A DNA stretch of 64,000 nucleotides from Rhodococcus spelaei (GTDB lineage: Bacteria; Actinomycetota; Actinomycetes; Mycobacteriales; Mycobacteriaceae). Within the stretch, counting starts at the first letter, position 1; each line of letters opens with the position of its first letter. The notes beneath the pieces were generated by a model. The model had not been told where the DNA came from. It did not search any database and saw nothing but the letters and a program-made list of their open reading frames with translations. Shown here piece after piece: positions 1 to 7,316 of the stretch. Made by a program: the position numbers and the translations under genes. The stretch spans positions 186,001 to 250,000 of the forward strand of contig NZ_VIGH01000007.1 in the NCBI RefSeq assembly GCF_006704125.1. The letters are read 5' to 3'.

Positions 1-1
1 C

Positions 2-1159
2 ATCGGACACGACCCGACGAGCGTGTGGGTGCTGGCGCTGGGCGTCGTGTTCATGATCGCGATGACGTTCCTGTGCTTTCGCGGCATCGACATCTCCGCG
101 CGGTTCCAGTCGGTCCTGCTCACCGTCGAATTCGTCGCGCTGGTCGTGTTCGCGGCGGTGGCGCTGGTCCGGGTGTGGCTGGGCACCGCGGGGGCGGGCG
201 CCCTGACGCCGCAGTGGAGCTGGTTCAACCCGTTCGAGATCGGCTCGTTCTCCACGTTCGTCAACGCGATCCTGCTGATGGTGTTCATCTACTGGGGCTG
301 GGACTCGGTGGTCTCGGTCAACGAGGAGACGGTCGATGCCCGCCGCACACCGGGCCGGTCCGCGGTGATCTCGACCGTGGTCCTCGTCGCGCTCTACGTC
401 CTGGTCACCGTCGCCGCACAGTCCTTCGCGGGCGTCGGCGAAGACGGCACCGGACTGGCCAACCCCGAGCACTTCGACGACTTCTTCGCCGCACTGGGTA
501 CCGCGGTGTTCGGCGAGGGAATGCTCGGGCAGGTGCTGACGCATGTGCTGCTGTTGATGATCCTGACCTCCGCGATCGCGTCCACCCAGACCACGATCCT
601 GCCGACCGCGCGCACCACCCTGTCCATGGGCGTGTTCAAGGCGCTGCCGGACAGTTTCGCGCGGGTGCATCCGCGCTTCCTCACTCCGACCGTGTCGACG
701 CTGGCGATGGGAGCAGTGTCGGCCGCGCTGTACGTGGTCTTCAATTTCGTGTCCGACGGCGGGTTGATCTTCGACGCGGTGTCGGCGGTGGGCATCTCGG
801 TCGGCTTCTACTACGGCATGACCGGCGTCGCCTGCGCCTGGCTCTACCGCCACACCCTGCGGCGCAGTACGCGGGACCTGGTGGTGCGGGGCATTTTTCC
901 GCTACTCGGTGGTGCAATGCTGCTGTTCGCCGCAGGCTGGACGGCGGTCACGTCGTTCTCGGGGACGTCGGGCGAAACCAGTTGGGCGATGCCGTTCGCC
1001 CCGCACTGGCACATCGGCGGCGTGTTCATCCTCGGGGTCGGTTCGATGGCGCTCGGCCTGCCTTTGATGTGGTGGTGGCGCAGTCGGGAGCGGGCCTTCT
1101 TCGACGGCGAGACGATCGGTCGCGGGTTGCCTGAGCGGGAGCGTGCACCCGTTTCGTGA
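2..1159 (+). CDS. APC-family amino acid permease, 3' part
   Basis: The reading frame is open from the left edge, so the N-terminus lies outside the window; the GTG at 23 is internal. About 385 residues remain. They show repeated hydrophobic spans and the cytosolic loop EETVDARRTPGRSAV, typical of APC-superfamily transporters, where a conserved Glu-rich loop precedes a basic stretch and the next membrane helix. The protein should be an inner-membrane, proton-coupled amino acid or amine uptake carrier. The substrate cannot be read from the sequence. The C-terminus is a short charged tail. It is convergent with the DUF350 gene, and a long palindrome at 1199-1250 separates them. Confidence 0.85.
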   Translation: MGHDPTSVWVLALGVVFMIAMTFLCFRGIDISARFQSVLLTVEFVALVVFAAVALVRVWLGTAGAGALTPQWSWFNPFEIGSFSTFVNAILLMVFIYWGWDSVVSVNEETVDARRTPGRSAVISTVVLVALYVLVTVAAQSFAGVGEDGTGLANPEHFDDFFAALGTAVFGEGMLGQVLTHVLLLMILTSAIASTQTTILPTARTTLSMGVFKALPDSFARVHPRFLTPTVSTLAMGAVSAALYVVFNFVSDGGLIFDAVSAVGISVGFYYGMTGVACAWLYRHTLRRSTRDLVVRGIFPLLGGAMLLFAAGWTAVTSFSGTSGETSWAMPFAPHWHIGGVFILGVGSMALGLPLMWWWRSRERAFFDGETIGRGLPERERAPVS

Positions 1160-1198
1160 GCCGACGGCGGCCCGGCGACACCTATTCCGAGTGGAACT

Positions 1199-1250
1199 GA
1201 AAAGGTACAACTCGCTGAATCTGTACATTTTCGGCGAGTTGTACCTTTTC
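1199..1250. terminator. Perfect 17-bp inverted repeat between convergent genes
   Basis: The arms at 1199-1215 and 1234-1250 are exact reverse complements around an 18-nt loop. The element lies between the ends of the permease gene (plus) and the DUF350 gene (minus), where a bidirectional terminator is expected. The right arm ends in TTTTC, and the left arm gives the same on the other strand. The loop contains AATCTGTACA, which recurs in the arms of the palindrome at 29666-29713. At 17 bp without mismatch it is longer than an ordinary intrinsic terminator. Confidence 0.6.
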
Positions 1251-1363
1251 GACTTCATGCAGAAGTGATGCTCCTACCCGAGGCCCGCACGGTCAGCGGG
1301 TCGGCTCTGCACCAGACCACGTATCGCGGGCGTTGACCGTGTCACGCCACGAAATACCCGGAC

Positions 1364-1819
1364 CTACAGGATCGCCACAGCCACGACGAGGCCGAGCGCG
1401 AGATGGGCAGCGGCGACCACCAGCACCTCCGGCGTGAACTTGTCTCGGGCGAGGACCTCACCGATGTCGATGCCGGTCACCAACTCGACAAATCGGACCG
1501 AGAAGACCTGTGCCGCAATGCCGACCAGACCGAACACGAAGCTGTAGACCAGGCCTTCCAGCAACCGGCCGGACGACGCGTAGATCGCGAGGACGACGAT
1601 CAACGCCATGCTCACCATGCCGGACGCGGTGACGACTCCGGCATTGGGCCGCCCCTCCCGCACCAGGGTGCGCAACGCACCGGGGGTGGTCCAGTCGATG
1701 GCGAAGAACCCCAGGACCATCAGGGCCAATCCGACGATCGCGTACAACACGATCGCCGAGACACCTCGGCCGAGGGTCGACCAGTAGTCGCTACCGAGGG
1801 CCACCACCGTTGTCGTCAT
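1364..1819 (-). CDS. DUF350 family membrane protein (YjfL-like)
   Basis: This 151-residue protein is almost entirely hydrophobic, with about four predicted membrane helices. The start chosen is ATG 1819 (MTTTVVALG), with GGAG about 9 nt upstream; an upstream extension would be polar and overlap the preceding gene. DUF350 proteins are small membrane proteins of unknown function. They are often paired with glutathionylspermidine-synthase-like ligases, as for yjfL and yjfC in E. coli. Here it follows such a ligase by 40 nt on the same strand and ends the run, which supports a shared but unknown envelope role. Confidence 0.75.
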   Translation of the reverse strand: MTTTVVALGSDYWSTLGRGVSAIVLYAIVGLALMVLGFFAIDWTTPGALRTLVREGRPNAGVVTASGMVSMALIVVLAIYASSGRLLEGLVYSFVFGLVGIAAQVFSVRFVELVTGIDIGEVLARDKFTPEVLVVAAAHLALGLVVAVAIL

Positions 1820-1859
1820 TCCGGGCTCCGTTTCGTCTGAGTTCGGCGTGAAAGCACAT

Positions 1860-3026
1860 TCACTGCTTGGGGATTCGATGGGGCACGAACGCCGCACCGT
1901 CGTCGGTGACCAGGCCGGCGGTCTCCCGGATACCCAGCCCCGCGGCCTCGTCGCCGACGATCCAGGCGCCGAGTGCCGGCCGCATGCCGTCGAACTCCGG
2001 CAGCGGGTCGAGCAGTTGGTACACGAACCCTTCCTCGCCGTAGATCCCGCCTGTGCTGGTGTCCATCCCCGCGCCGACGATCGAGACGTTCGCGCCCTCG
2101 CGCCCGAGCTTGGGTTTGCGCACGTACTCGGTGAGCTCGTGCGGATCGTCGAGGTAGGCGGGCAGCAGGTTCGGGTGCCCGGGGTACATGCCCCACAGCA
2201 CAGCGAGGATCGCCTTGTTGCTCAGCAACGTCTTCCACAGAGGTTCGATCCACATCGTCTCGGGTAGCAGTTCGAGTGCCCGCCTACCGAACTCGTCGTC
2301 GAGGATCCATTCCCACGGGTAGAGCTTGAACAACGAGGAGATCGGCGCCTCCTCCAGATCGACGAAGCGGTGCAGTTCGGTGTCGAACCCGATCTCCTCG
2401 ATGGGCAGCGCCACGGTGTCGAGACCCGCCTCCGCGGCGCACTCCTGCATGTACGCCACCGTGACGTTGTCCTCGCCACTCGCGTCCGCCGTCGACCACG
2501 CGAAATGCAGGTCCGTACTGGGCAACTGCTTGCGCACCTCCGCCCAGCGCTCGACCAGCCGCTCGTGCAGGGAGTTCCACTGGTCGTCGCCGGGATGCGC
2601 ATCGGTCAGCCAATGCCATTGCAGGATGGACGCTTCCAGCAACGTGGTCGGGGTGTCGGCGTTGTACTCGAGCAGTTTCGCGGGTCGCCGGGCGTCGTAA
2701 CGCAGGTCGAACCGTCCGTAGATGTGCGGGTCGCCCCGTCGCCAGGACTCGGCGATCGGCTCCCAGCTCCATTCGGGCAGGCCGAAGTCCCGGTACCGCT
2801 CGGTGAGAATGACCTGCTCGACGGCATTGAGGCACATCGAGTGCAGCAGTTCGACGTCCGCCTCCAGCGCGAGGATCTCGTCCATCTCGAACTCGTAGTG
2901 GACCGACTCGTCCCAGTACGGACGGTCGGAGCCGTCGGCCAGACGAGCAGGGCTGCCGTACACCATGCCCTGCGACGCCACCGTCTCCTGCCACCCCGGT
3001 CGCGGGGTGCCGCGAAGTCTGCGCAC
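1860..3026 (-). CDS. Glutathionylspermidine-synthase-like ATP-grasp ligase
   Basis: The 388-residue protein matches the synthetase half of glutathionylspermidine synthase (YgiC/YjfC type) and has no amidase half. Recognisable blocks are RPGWQETV near the N-terminus, LLEYNADTPTTLLEAS in the middle, KLYPWEWI, and the C-terminal VRKPKLGREGANVSIVG of the C-N ligase fold. The GTG at 3026 is chosen because it aligns with the family N-terminus and lies 1 nt after the stop of the preceding gene; the frame stays open upstream but overlaps that gene. The family joins a carboxylate to an amine using ATP. Mycothiol-using actinobacteria generally lack glutathione, so glutathionylspermidine is an unlikely product and the true substrate is unknown. 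It sits between the DUF1190-like and DUF350 genes. Confidence 0.85.
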   Translation of the reverse strand: MRRLRGTPRPGWQETVASQGMVYGSPARLADGSDRPYWDESVHYEFEMDEILALEADVELLHSMCLNAVEQVILTERYRDFGLPEWSWEPIAESWRRGDPHIYGRFDLRYDARRPAKLLEYNADTPTTLLEASILQWHWLTDAHPGDDQWNSLHERLVERWAEVRKQLPSTDLHFAWSTADASGEDNVTVAYMQECAAEAGLDTVALPIEEIGFDTELHRFVDLEEAPISSLFKLYPWEWILDDEFGRRALELLPETMWIEPLWKTLLSNKAILAVLWGMYPGHPNLLPAYLDDPHELTEYVRKPKLGREGANVSIVGAGMDTSTGGIYGEEGFVYQLLDPLPEFDGMRPALGAWIVGDEAAGLGIRETAGLVTDDGAAFVPHRIPKQ

Positions 3027-3027
3027 G

Positions 3028-3663
3028 TCAGGTCCCGCTGCTTCCGGAGCTCTTGCTGCCGAAGCCGCCGCGTTGAATCGTGGTGCCGGACTTGGTCGTG
3101 ATGGTCGCCCCCTTGGGTGTGACGACGGTGCCGCCGGACATCTTCGTGCCGACGCCGCCGCCGTGGCCGCCGTAGTAGTACCGGTACTGCGAGCCTGCGT
3201 AGATGAACATGCCGGCCGAGGCGCCGCTACCGGGAGTGCCCTGCGCGCAGTAGGAATCGTCGACCACGACCTCGGTGTTCGGGTCGATGCAGGTGGCCTC
3301 GACGTTGTCCGAGGACAGCGCCGAGTAGCCGAGCGCGACAAGCCCCACCACGCCGACCACAGCGACACCGCCGATCATGGCGTTGCGGCGCTTGCGTTTC
3401 TTGGCGGCCTCGTTCGCGGCGGCCTCAGCGGCCAGCCGCTCCTCCTCGGCGCGCTGCTTGCGGGCCTTGTCCCTGGCCCTCGCCTCACCGACGGTCGGCG
3501 GGCGAGGCTGGGTGGTGCCGGCTTCCTGGCGACGGATCCGGCCCGCGGGTGTCGTCGGCTGCTCGGCCGCCGAGTCCCCCGGCGACGCCGGATCCTTCGC
3601 GCTCGACTCGTCCGGGTTGTCCCCCTCGGGTCCCACCGCGTCCTCCCCACCGTGTGACGTCAT
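3028..3663 (-). CDS. DUF1190-like single-pass membrane protein
   Basis: This 211-residue protein starts at ATG 3663. It has a charged, proline-rich cytosolic region (1-75), a Lys/Arg/Ala helical stretch (about 60-93), and one membrane helix (about 96-115). The outer domain carries two cysteines near 124 and 138, a Tyr/Gly segment (YRYYYGGHGGG), and a Gly/Ser tail containing RGGFG. The same RGGFG block occurs near the C-terminus of E. coli YgiB (DUF1190), which is encoded beside the GspS-like YgiC. Position and C-terminal motif are the basis of the call; overall similarity is weak. The stop is 1 nt from the ligase start, so the two are probably co-translated. Confidence 0.55.
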   Translation of the reverse strand: MTSHGGEDAVGPEGDNPDESSAKDPASPGDSAAEQPTTPAGRIRRQEAGTTQPRPPTVGEARARDKARKQRAEEERLAAEAAANEAAKKRKRRNAMIGGVAVVGVVGLVALGYSALSSDNVEATCIDPNTEVVVDDSYCAQGTPGSGASAGMFIYAGSQYRYYYGGHGGGVGTKMSGGTVVTPKGATITTKSGTTIQRGGFGSKSSGSSGT

Positions 3664-3673
3664 CGACCCGACC

Positions 3674-3955
3674 CTATCGTTCGACGAATCCGACCAGCCC
3701 GCCCGCCGCGTCCGACCAACTCTCCACGACCAGGTCGACGGTCCCCGGGGTCGATCCCGACCGCAGCAGCGCGAGCAGCCGCTCGCAGGACGACCTCGTG
3801 CCCTCTGCAATCACCAGCACCCGGCCGTCCGGCCGATTCGTCGCGTGCCCGACCAGGCCCAGTTCGAGCGCTCGCGCTCGGGTCCACCACCGGAAGCCCA
3901 CTCCCTGGACCGAACCGTGCACCCACGCGGTGAGCCGGGCCTGGTGCGGAGACAT
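3674..3955 (-). CDS. acyP: Acylphosphatase
   Basis: The 93-residue protein has the acylphosphatase signature VHGSVQGVGFRWW, with the phosphate-binding loop and catalytic Arg, followed by the region with the catalytic Asn (ATNRPDGRV). It hydrolyses acyl phosphates such as carbamoyl phosphate or 1,3-bisphosphoglycerate in the cytosol. ATG 3955 gives the usual length of 90-95 residues. It lies 10 nt from the genes on both sides, so it is probably in the six-gene run from OsmC to DUF350. M. tuberculosis has an acylphosphatase (Rv2922A) next to the OsmC-like Rv2923c, which matches this neighbourhood. Confidence 0.92.
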   Translation of the reverse strand: MSPHQARLTAWVHGSVQGVGFRWWTRARALELGLVGHATNRPDGRVLVIAEGTRSSCERLLALLRSGSTPGTVDLVVESWSDAAGGLVGFVER

Positions 3956-3965
3956 CGATCCGCCG

Positions 3966-5126
3966 TCAGTTCGCCGGCGGCACGAGCTTGTGGACGGTGC
4001 CCTCGAAGCTGGTCGCGTACAACGCAGTCGCGTCCCAACCGGGACCGGCGCCGAACCGGACCGAGGAGGTCAGGGGCAGGCCGGTCGCGATCTCACAGGT
4101 GTCACCACTGACGGGATCGACGCGGACCACCTTGCCCGCCCCGTTGAGCGCCTCGTACAGGTAGCCGTCCGCGCCGAGGGTGAGGTCGTCACCGGCGTTC
4201 GCGGGACCCGGACCGGGCAGCCCGAGAACTCGGACCGGGCCGGTGAGATCGTTCGTGTCCAGCACCCGGATCTGCGTGGTGCCCTCCAGCGTGTTGCCGA
4301 CGTAGACGTGCTTCCCGTCCGCCGACGCGAAAATGCCGTTGGCGGAACCGATGTCCGTGCGCACCGTGACCGGCTCACGCGGTTCGGTCGCCGGGATCCG
4401 CACGACGCCCGGCTTGCCGCCGAGCACGTTGGTCACCAACAGGTCGCCGTTGTCGAGCTTGGCCAGACCGTTGGGCATGGTCAGGCCGCGGGCGACCGTG
4501 GTCTGCTTGCCACTGTCGAGATCCACCGATTCGACCGTGCCGTTGGTGCTGCCGTACAGCCCCGCCATCACGTTGTTCCCGGTGTTGAACAGGACCCGGT
4601 CGCCGTCCACGACGATTCCGCCGGGCGAGTTCACCGAGGACACGAGAGTGCCCTTGTCGCCGTTGGGGGTGAGGGTCCGGATGGCGCCGTCACCGAGCAC
4701 CGCGCTCTCCGACAGCAGCATCTTGCCGCGACCGTCGAAGCTCAGGTTCTCGAGCGTTCCGAATCCGCTGGCGACAGTGCTCACGGTCCACTTCGCACAG
4801 GCTGCGGGCTTGGTCTCGACCGCAGCCGCTGTGGACGGTGTGGCACCGTCCGTGGTGGACGGAGCCGGGGTGGCCGTGGTGGACGGAGCCGGGGTGGCCG
4901 TGGTGGACGGAGCCGGAACGGATGTCGTCGCGGGTGCAGGGGCCGCGGAGGTCGTCGTCGGCGCGACCACCGGCGTCGTCGCGACGCCCGGAATCGGCAC
5001 CGGCAGAACGGGAAGCTGCGGGGCCTCGGGGCCGGAGGTCGGGAGGGGCTGGGCGCCGGCCAGTGGTGCACCGGCGAACACGCCGGCGACCACCGCGCCG
5101 ACCATCGCAACGCGGGACAGAATCAT
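3966..5126 (-). CDS. Secreted SMP-30/gluconolactonase-like beta-propeller protein
   Basis: The 386-residue protein starts at ATG 5126 with a clear signal peptide (hydrophobic to about residue 22, likely cleavage after AGA near 25). A Pro/Thr/Ala-rich linker (about 45-100) follows, then a beta-propeller resembling SMP-30/gluconolactonase or NHL-type proteins. Blades show motifs such as PNGLAKLDNGDLLVTN and ANGIFASADGKHVYVGN. Metal-dependent lactonases of this fold hydrolyse sugar lactones, but activity here is not established. In the linker, a 24-nt unit is repeated nearly three times at 4852-4919 and encodes the recurring TPAPSTTA. It lies 13 nt after OsmC and 10 nt before acyP. Confidence 0.72.
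   Translation of the reverse strand: MILSRVAMVGAVVAGVFAGAPLAGAQPLPTSGPEAPQLPVLPVPIPGVATTPVVAPTTTSAAPAPATTSVPAPSTTATPAPSTTATPAPSTTDGATPSTAAAVETKPAACAKWTVSTVASGFGTLENLSFDGRGKMLLSESAVLGDGAIRTLTPNGDKGTLVSSVNSPGGIVVDGDRVLFNTGNNVMAGLYGSTNGTVESVDLDSGKQTTVARGLTMPNGLAKLDNGDLLVTNVLGGKPGVVRIPATEPREPVTVRTDIGSANGIFASADGKHVYVGNTLEGTTQIRVLDTNDLTGPVRVLGLPGPGPANAGDDLTLGADGYLYEALNGAGKVVRVDPVSGDTCEIATGLPLTSSVRFGAGPGWDATALYATSFEGTVHKLVPPAN
4852..4919 (-). repeat. 24-nt tandem repeat, nearly three copies
   Basis: The plus-strand unit GTGGTGGACGGAGCCGGGGT followed by GGCC repeats in direct tandem inside the SMP-30-like gene. It keeps frame because 24 is a multiple of three and encodes repeated TPAPSTTA in the linker between the signal peptide and the propeller. 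Such arrays can change copy number by slippage, which would alter only linker length. Confidence 0.8.
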
Positions 5127-5139
5127 GGCGCCTATTCGA

Positions 5140-5583
5140 TCACGAATCAGTCTCGACTGAAAGGTTCACGACGGTGCCATTTTTCAGTGTCCGGCCGACG
5201 GTGCAGACCTTGTCCACGGACTTGAGGACCACGGTCAGCAGCCGTTCCTGCGCTTCGGCATCGAGTTCGCTGAGATCGACCTCGAGCACCTCGTCGAGCC
5301 GCGGGTACACCTCGTTCTCCCGGTCGGCAGCTCCGGAGACCCGCACCCTCGCGTCGTAGTTGTCGCCCAGCCGGCGCGAGAGCGGCAGGTCGGAGCTCAT
5401 CCCGGTGCAGGCCGCGAGCGCGATCTTCAGCAGCTCGCCCGGCGTGAACACCCCGTCCACGGTCTCCGATCCGATCAGCACTTCGGCGCCGCGCGAGCTG
5501 CGGCCGGTGTAGCGGCGGGTTCCGGTCCGTTCCACCCACAGCTCGGTGGCGGCGGCAGTGGTCTCGGGATTCTGTTCAGCCAT
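5140..5583 (-). CDS. OsmC/Ohr family peroxiredoxin-like protein
   Basis: The 147-residue protein has the two conserved cysteine contexts of the OsmC family: AACTGM near residue 59 and DKVCTVGRTL in the second half. OsmC proteins reduce organic hydroperoxides with a Cys pair in the cytosol. ATG 5583 begins MAEQNPETT; an upstream extension is basic and lacks family similarity. A short palindrome, GGCAATTTTGCC at 5586-5597, lies 2 nt before the start codon and could be an operator, but no ribosome site is visible there. It is the first gene of the six-gene run. M. tuberculosis Rv2923c has the same neighbourhood, upstream of fpg. Confidence 0.85.
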   Translation of the reverse strand: MAEQNPETTAAATELWVERTGTRRYTGRSSRGAEVLIGSETVDGVFTPGELLKIALAACTGMSSDLPLSRRLGDNYDARVRVSGAADRENEVYPRLDEVLEVDLSELDAEAQERLLTVVLKSVDKVCTVGRTLKNGTVVNLSVETDS

Positions 5584-5722
5584 ACGGCAATTTTGCCATC
5601 CCGGTCGGCGGGGCGTGCGTGCCGCTCGTCTCTCGGCAAGCACAACCTCGTCCCCAGGGTTAGTTTCGAGACGAGCGGCACGTCAGTGCCACGCCGGCAA
5701 CAGTTTTCCCCAGGAGGCACAC

Positions 5723-6592
5723 ATGGCCGATCACTCCCAGATCGTCGTCGGCGTCGACGGGTCGGACTCGTCGAAGGCCGCGGTGGCCTGGGCCGCCGAC
5801 TCGGCAGCGGCCCGCGGGACTACCTTGCGCCTGGTATCCGCGGCACTGGCGCCGCTGCCGTTCGCCGGGATGGCGGCGGTCGGCCAGGACTTCTACGACG
5901 ACCTCGAGGCGGAGAGCCGCCGGCTGCTCGACGAGGCGCGGACCATTGCACTCGAACGTGCACCCGACCTCGTGGTCGAGGCGAGTCTGCACGCCGGGCA
6001 ACCGGTTCCGGTGCTGCTCGACTGGTCCGAGCGCGCCGCGCTCGTGGTCCTCGGATCGCGCGGACGCGGCGAGTTCACCGGCGCGGTCCTCGGCTCGGTC
6101 GCGGACGCCCTCGCCACCCACGGGTCGTGTCCGGTGGTGGTGATCCGCGGCGCCGTCACCGAACCCGGGAACGGACCGGTCGTCGTCGGCGTCGACGGCT
6201 CCGCGAACAGCGGACCGGCGATCGGGGCCGCGTTCACCGAGGCGTCACTGCGCGGGTCGACGTTGGTCGCGGCCTTTGCAGCGAGTGACCACGCCGTGGA
6301 CCGCTTCCTGAATGTCGTTCACGAACCGGACACGGCACTCGACAGTGTGCGGGAGGCGCTCGCGGCGGCACTGGCGGGCTGGGAAGAGAAGTTCCCCGAC
6401 GTGGCGGTGGAACGAGTGGTCGCCAAGGACCGCCCCGTCCAGCTACTCCTCGACCAGGCCGGCACCGCGCAACTCGTCGTGGTCGGCAGTCGTGGACGGG
6501 GCGGGTTCCGTGGGATGTTGCTCGGGTCGACCAGCCGCGCCCTGCTGCACGGGGTCGAGTGCCCACTGATGATCGTGCGCGACCGGCGCTGA
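5723..6592 (+). CDS. Universal stress protein, two USP domains
   Basis: This 289-residue protein has tandem USP domains (about 1-145 and 150-289). Each ends in an ATP-binding loop of the G-2x-G-9x-G-S/T type: GSRGRGEFTGAVLGSVADAL in the first and GSRGRGGFRGMLLGSTSRAL in the second. The start is ATG 5723 with AGGAGG at 5712-5717. Tandem USPs of this class are common in mycobacteria and rhodococci under hypoxia or stress; many bind ATP. I see no DosR-type box in the 139 nt upstream. It is convergent with kdpE, separated by only 30 nt without an obvious hairpin. Confidence 0.92.
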   Translation: MADHSQIVVGVDGSDSSKAAVAWAADSAAARGTTLRLVSAALAPLPFAGMAAVGQDFYDDLEAESRRLLDEARTIALERAPDLVVEASLHAGQPVPVLLDWSERAALVVLGSRGRGEFTGAVLGSVADALATHGSCPVVVIRGAVTEPGNGPVVVGVDGSANSGPAIGAAFTEASLRGSTLVAAFAASDHAVDRFLNVVHEPDTALDSVREALAAALAGWEEKFPDVAVERVVAKDRPVQLLLDQAGTAQLVVVGSRGRGGFRGMLLGSTSRALLHGVECPLMIVRDRR

Positions 6593-6622
6593 CGAACCTC
6601 GACGAGAGCCGCCCCACCCGTG

Positions 6623-7303
6623 TCACTCCTGGAAGCGGTACCCCATTCCGGCCTCGGTGATCAGGTGCCGCGGATGCGACGGGTCGTCCTCGAGTTTGCG
6701 CCGCAGTTGCGCCAGATACACGCGCAGGTAGTGCGTCTCGGTGGCGTAGGCCGGCCCCCACACCTCGCGCAGCAGTTCCTTCTGCCCGACCAGCTTGCCC
6801 TTGTTGCGCACCAGCATCTCGAGCATCCCCCACTCGGTCGGGGTGAGGTGCACCTCCTCGCCCCCCTTGGTCACCTTCTTCACCGCGAGGTCGACGGTGA
6901 ACGAGTCGGTCACCACCACCGGTTCTGCGGCATCGGCCGCCGCGGTGTTGCGACGCACTGCCGCCCGCAACCGGGCCAGGAACTCGTCCATGCCAAAGGG
7001 TTTGGTGACGTAGTCGTCCGCCCCCGCGTCGAGGGCGGCGACCTTGTCCGCGGAGTCGGTGCGCGCGGACAGCACGATGACCGGTGCGGTGGACCAGCCC
7101 CGCAGGCCCGCGAGCACCTCGATGCCGTCCATGTCCGGGAGCCCGAGATCGAGGACGATCACCTCGGGGTGACGCTCGGCGGCCGCCCGCAGCGCCGCCG
7201 CCCCGTTCGCGGCGGTGGTCACCTCGTAACCACGCACGCTCAGATTTATCCGGAGTGCCCGCAGGATCTGCGGCTCGTCGTCGATCACCAGTACCCGGGT
7301 CAC
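6623..7303 (-). CDS. kdpE: Kdp two-component response regulator KdpE
   Basis: The 226-residue OmpR/PhoB-type regulator has a receiver domain with acidic pair D9/D10, phospho-acceptor D52 (VLDLGLPDMDG), S/T near 79 and K101 in the VTKPFG motif. The C-terminal winged helix contains LTPTEWGMLEMLV and the recognition region ending in GMGYRF. It activates the kdpFABC operon when phosphorylated by KdpD under potassium limitation or osmotic stress. The GTG start at 7303 is 13 nt after the kdpD stop, so it is the last gene of the block. Confidence 0.96.
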   Translation of the reverse strand: MTRVLVIDDEPQILRALRINLSVRGYEVTTAANGAAALRAAAERHPEVIVLDLGLPDMDGIEVLAGLRGWSTAPVIVLSARTDSADKVAALDAGADDYVTKPFGMDEFLARLRAAVRRNTAAADAAEPVVVTDSFTVDLAVKKVTKGGEEVHLTPTEWGMLEMLVRNKGKLVGQKELLREVWGPAYATETHYLRVYLAQLRRKLEDDPSHPRHLITEAGMGYRFQE

Positions 7304-7316
7304 CCGGTCACCTCGG

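Noticed and set aside
1860-3368. Longer start for the GspS-like ligase
   Set aside because: The extra 114 residues are Ser/Arg/Pro-rich and lie in the DUF1190-like gene in another frame.
3549-5225. 558-codon plus-strand frame across acyP and the SMP-30-like gene
   Set aside because: It has no domain, crosses two genes with clear motifs, and has shadow composition.
5584-5722. DosR box before the universal stress protein
   Set aside because: No GGGACT/AGTCCC-type palindrome is seen in the upstream 139 nt.
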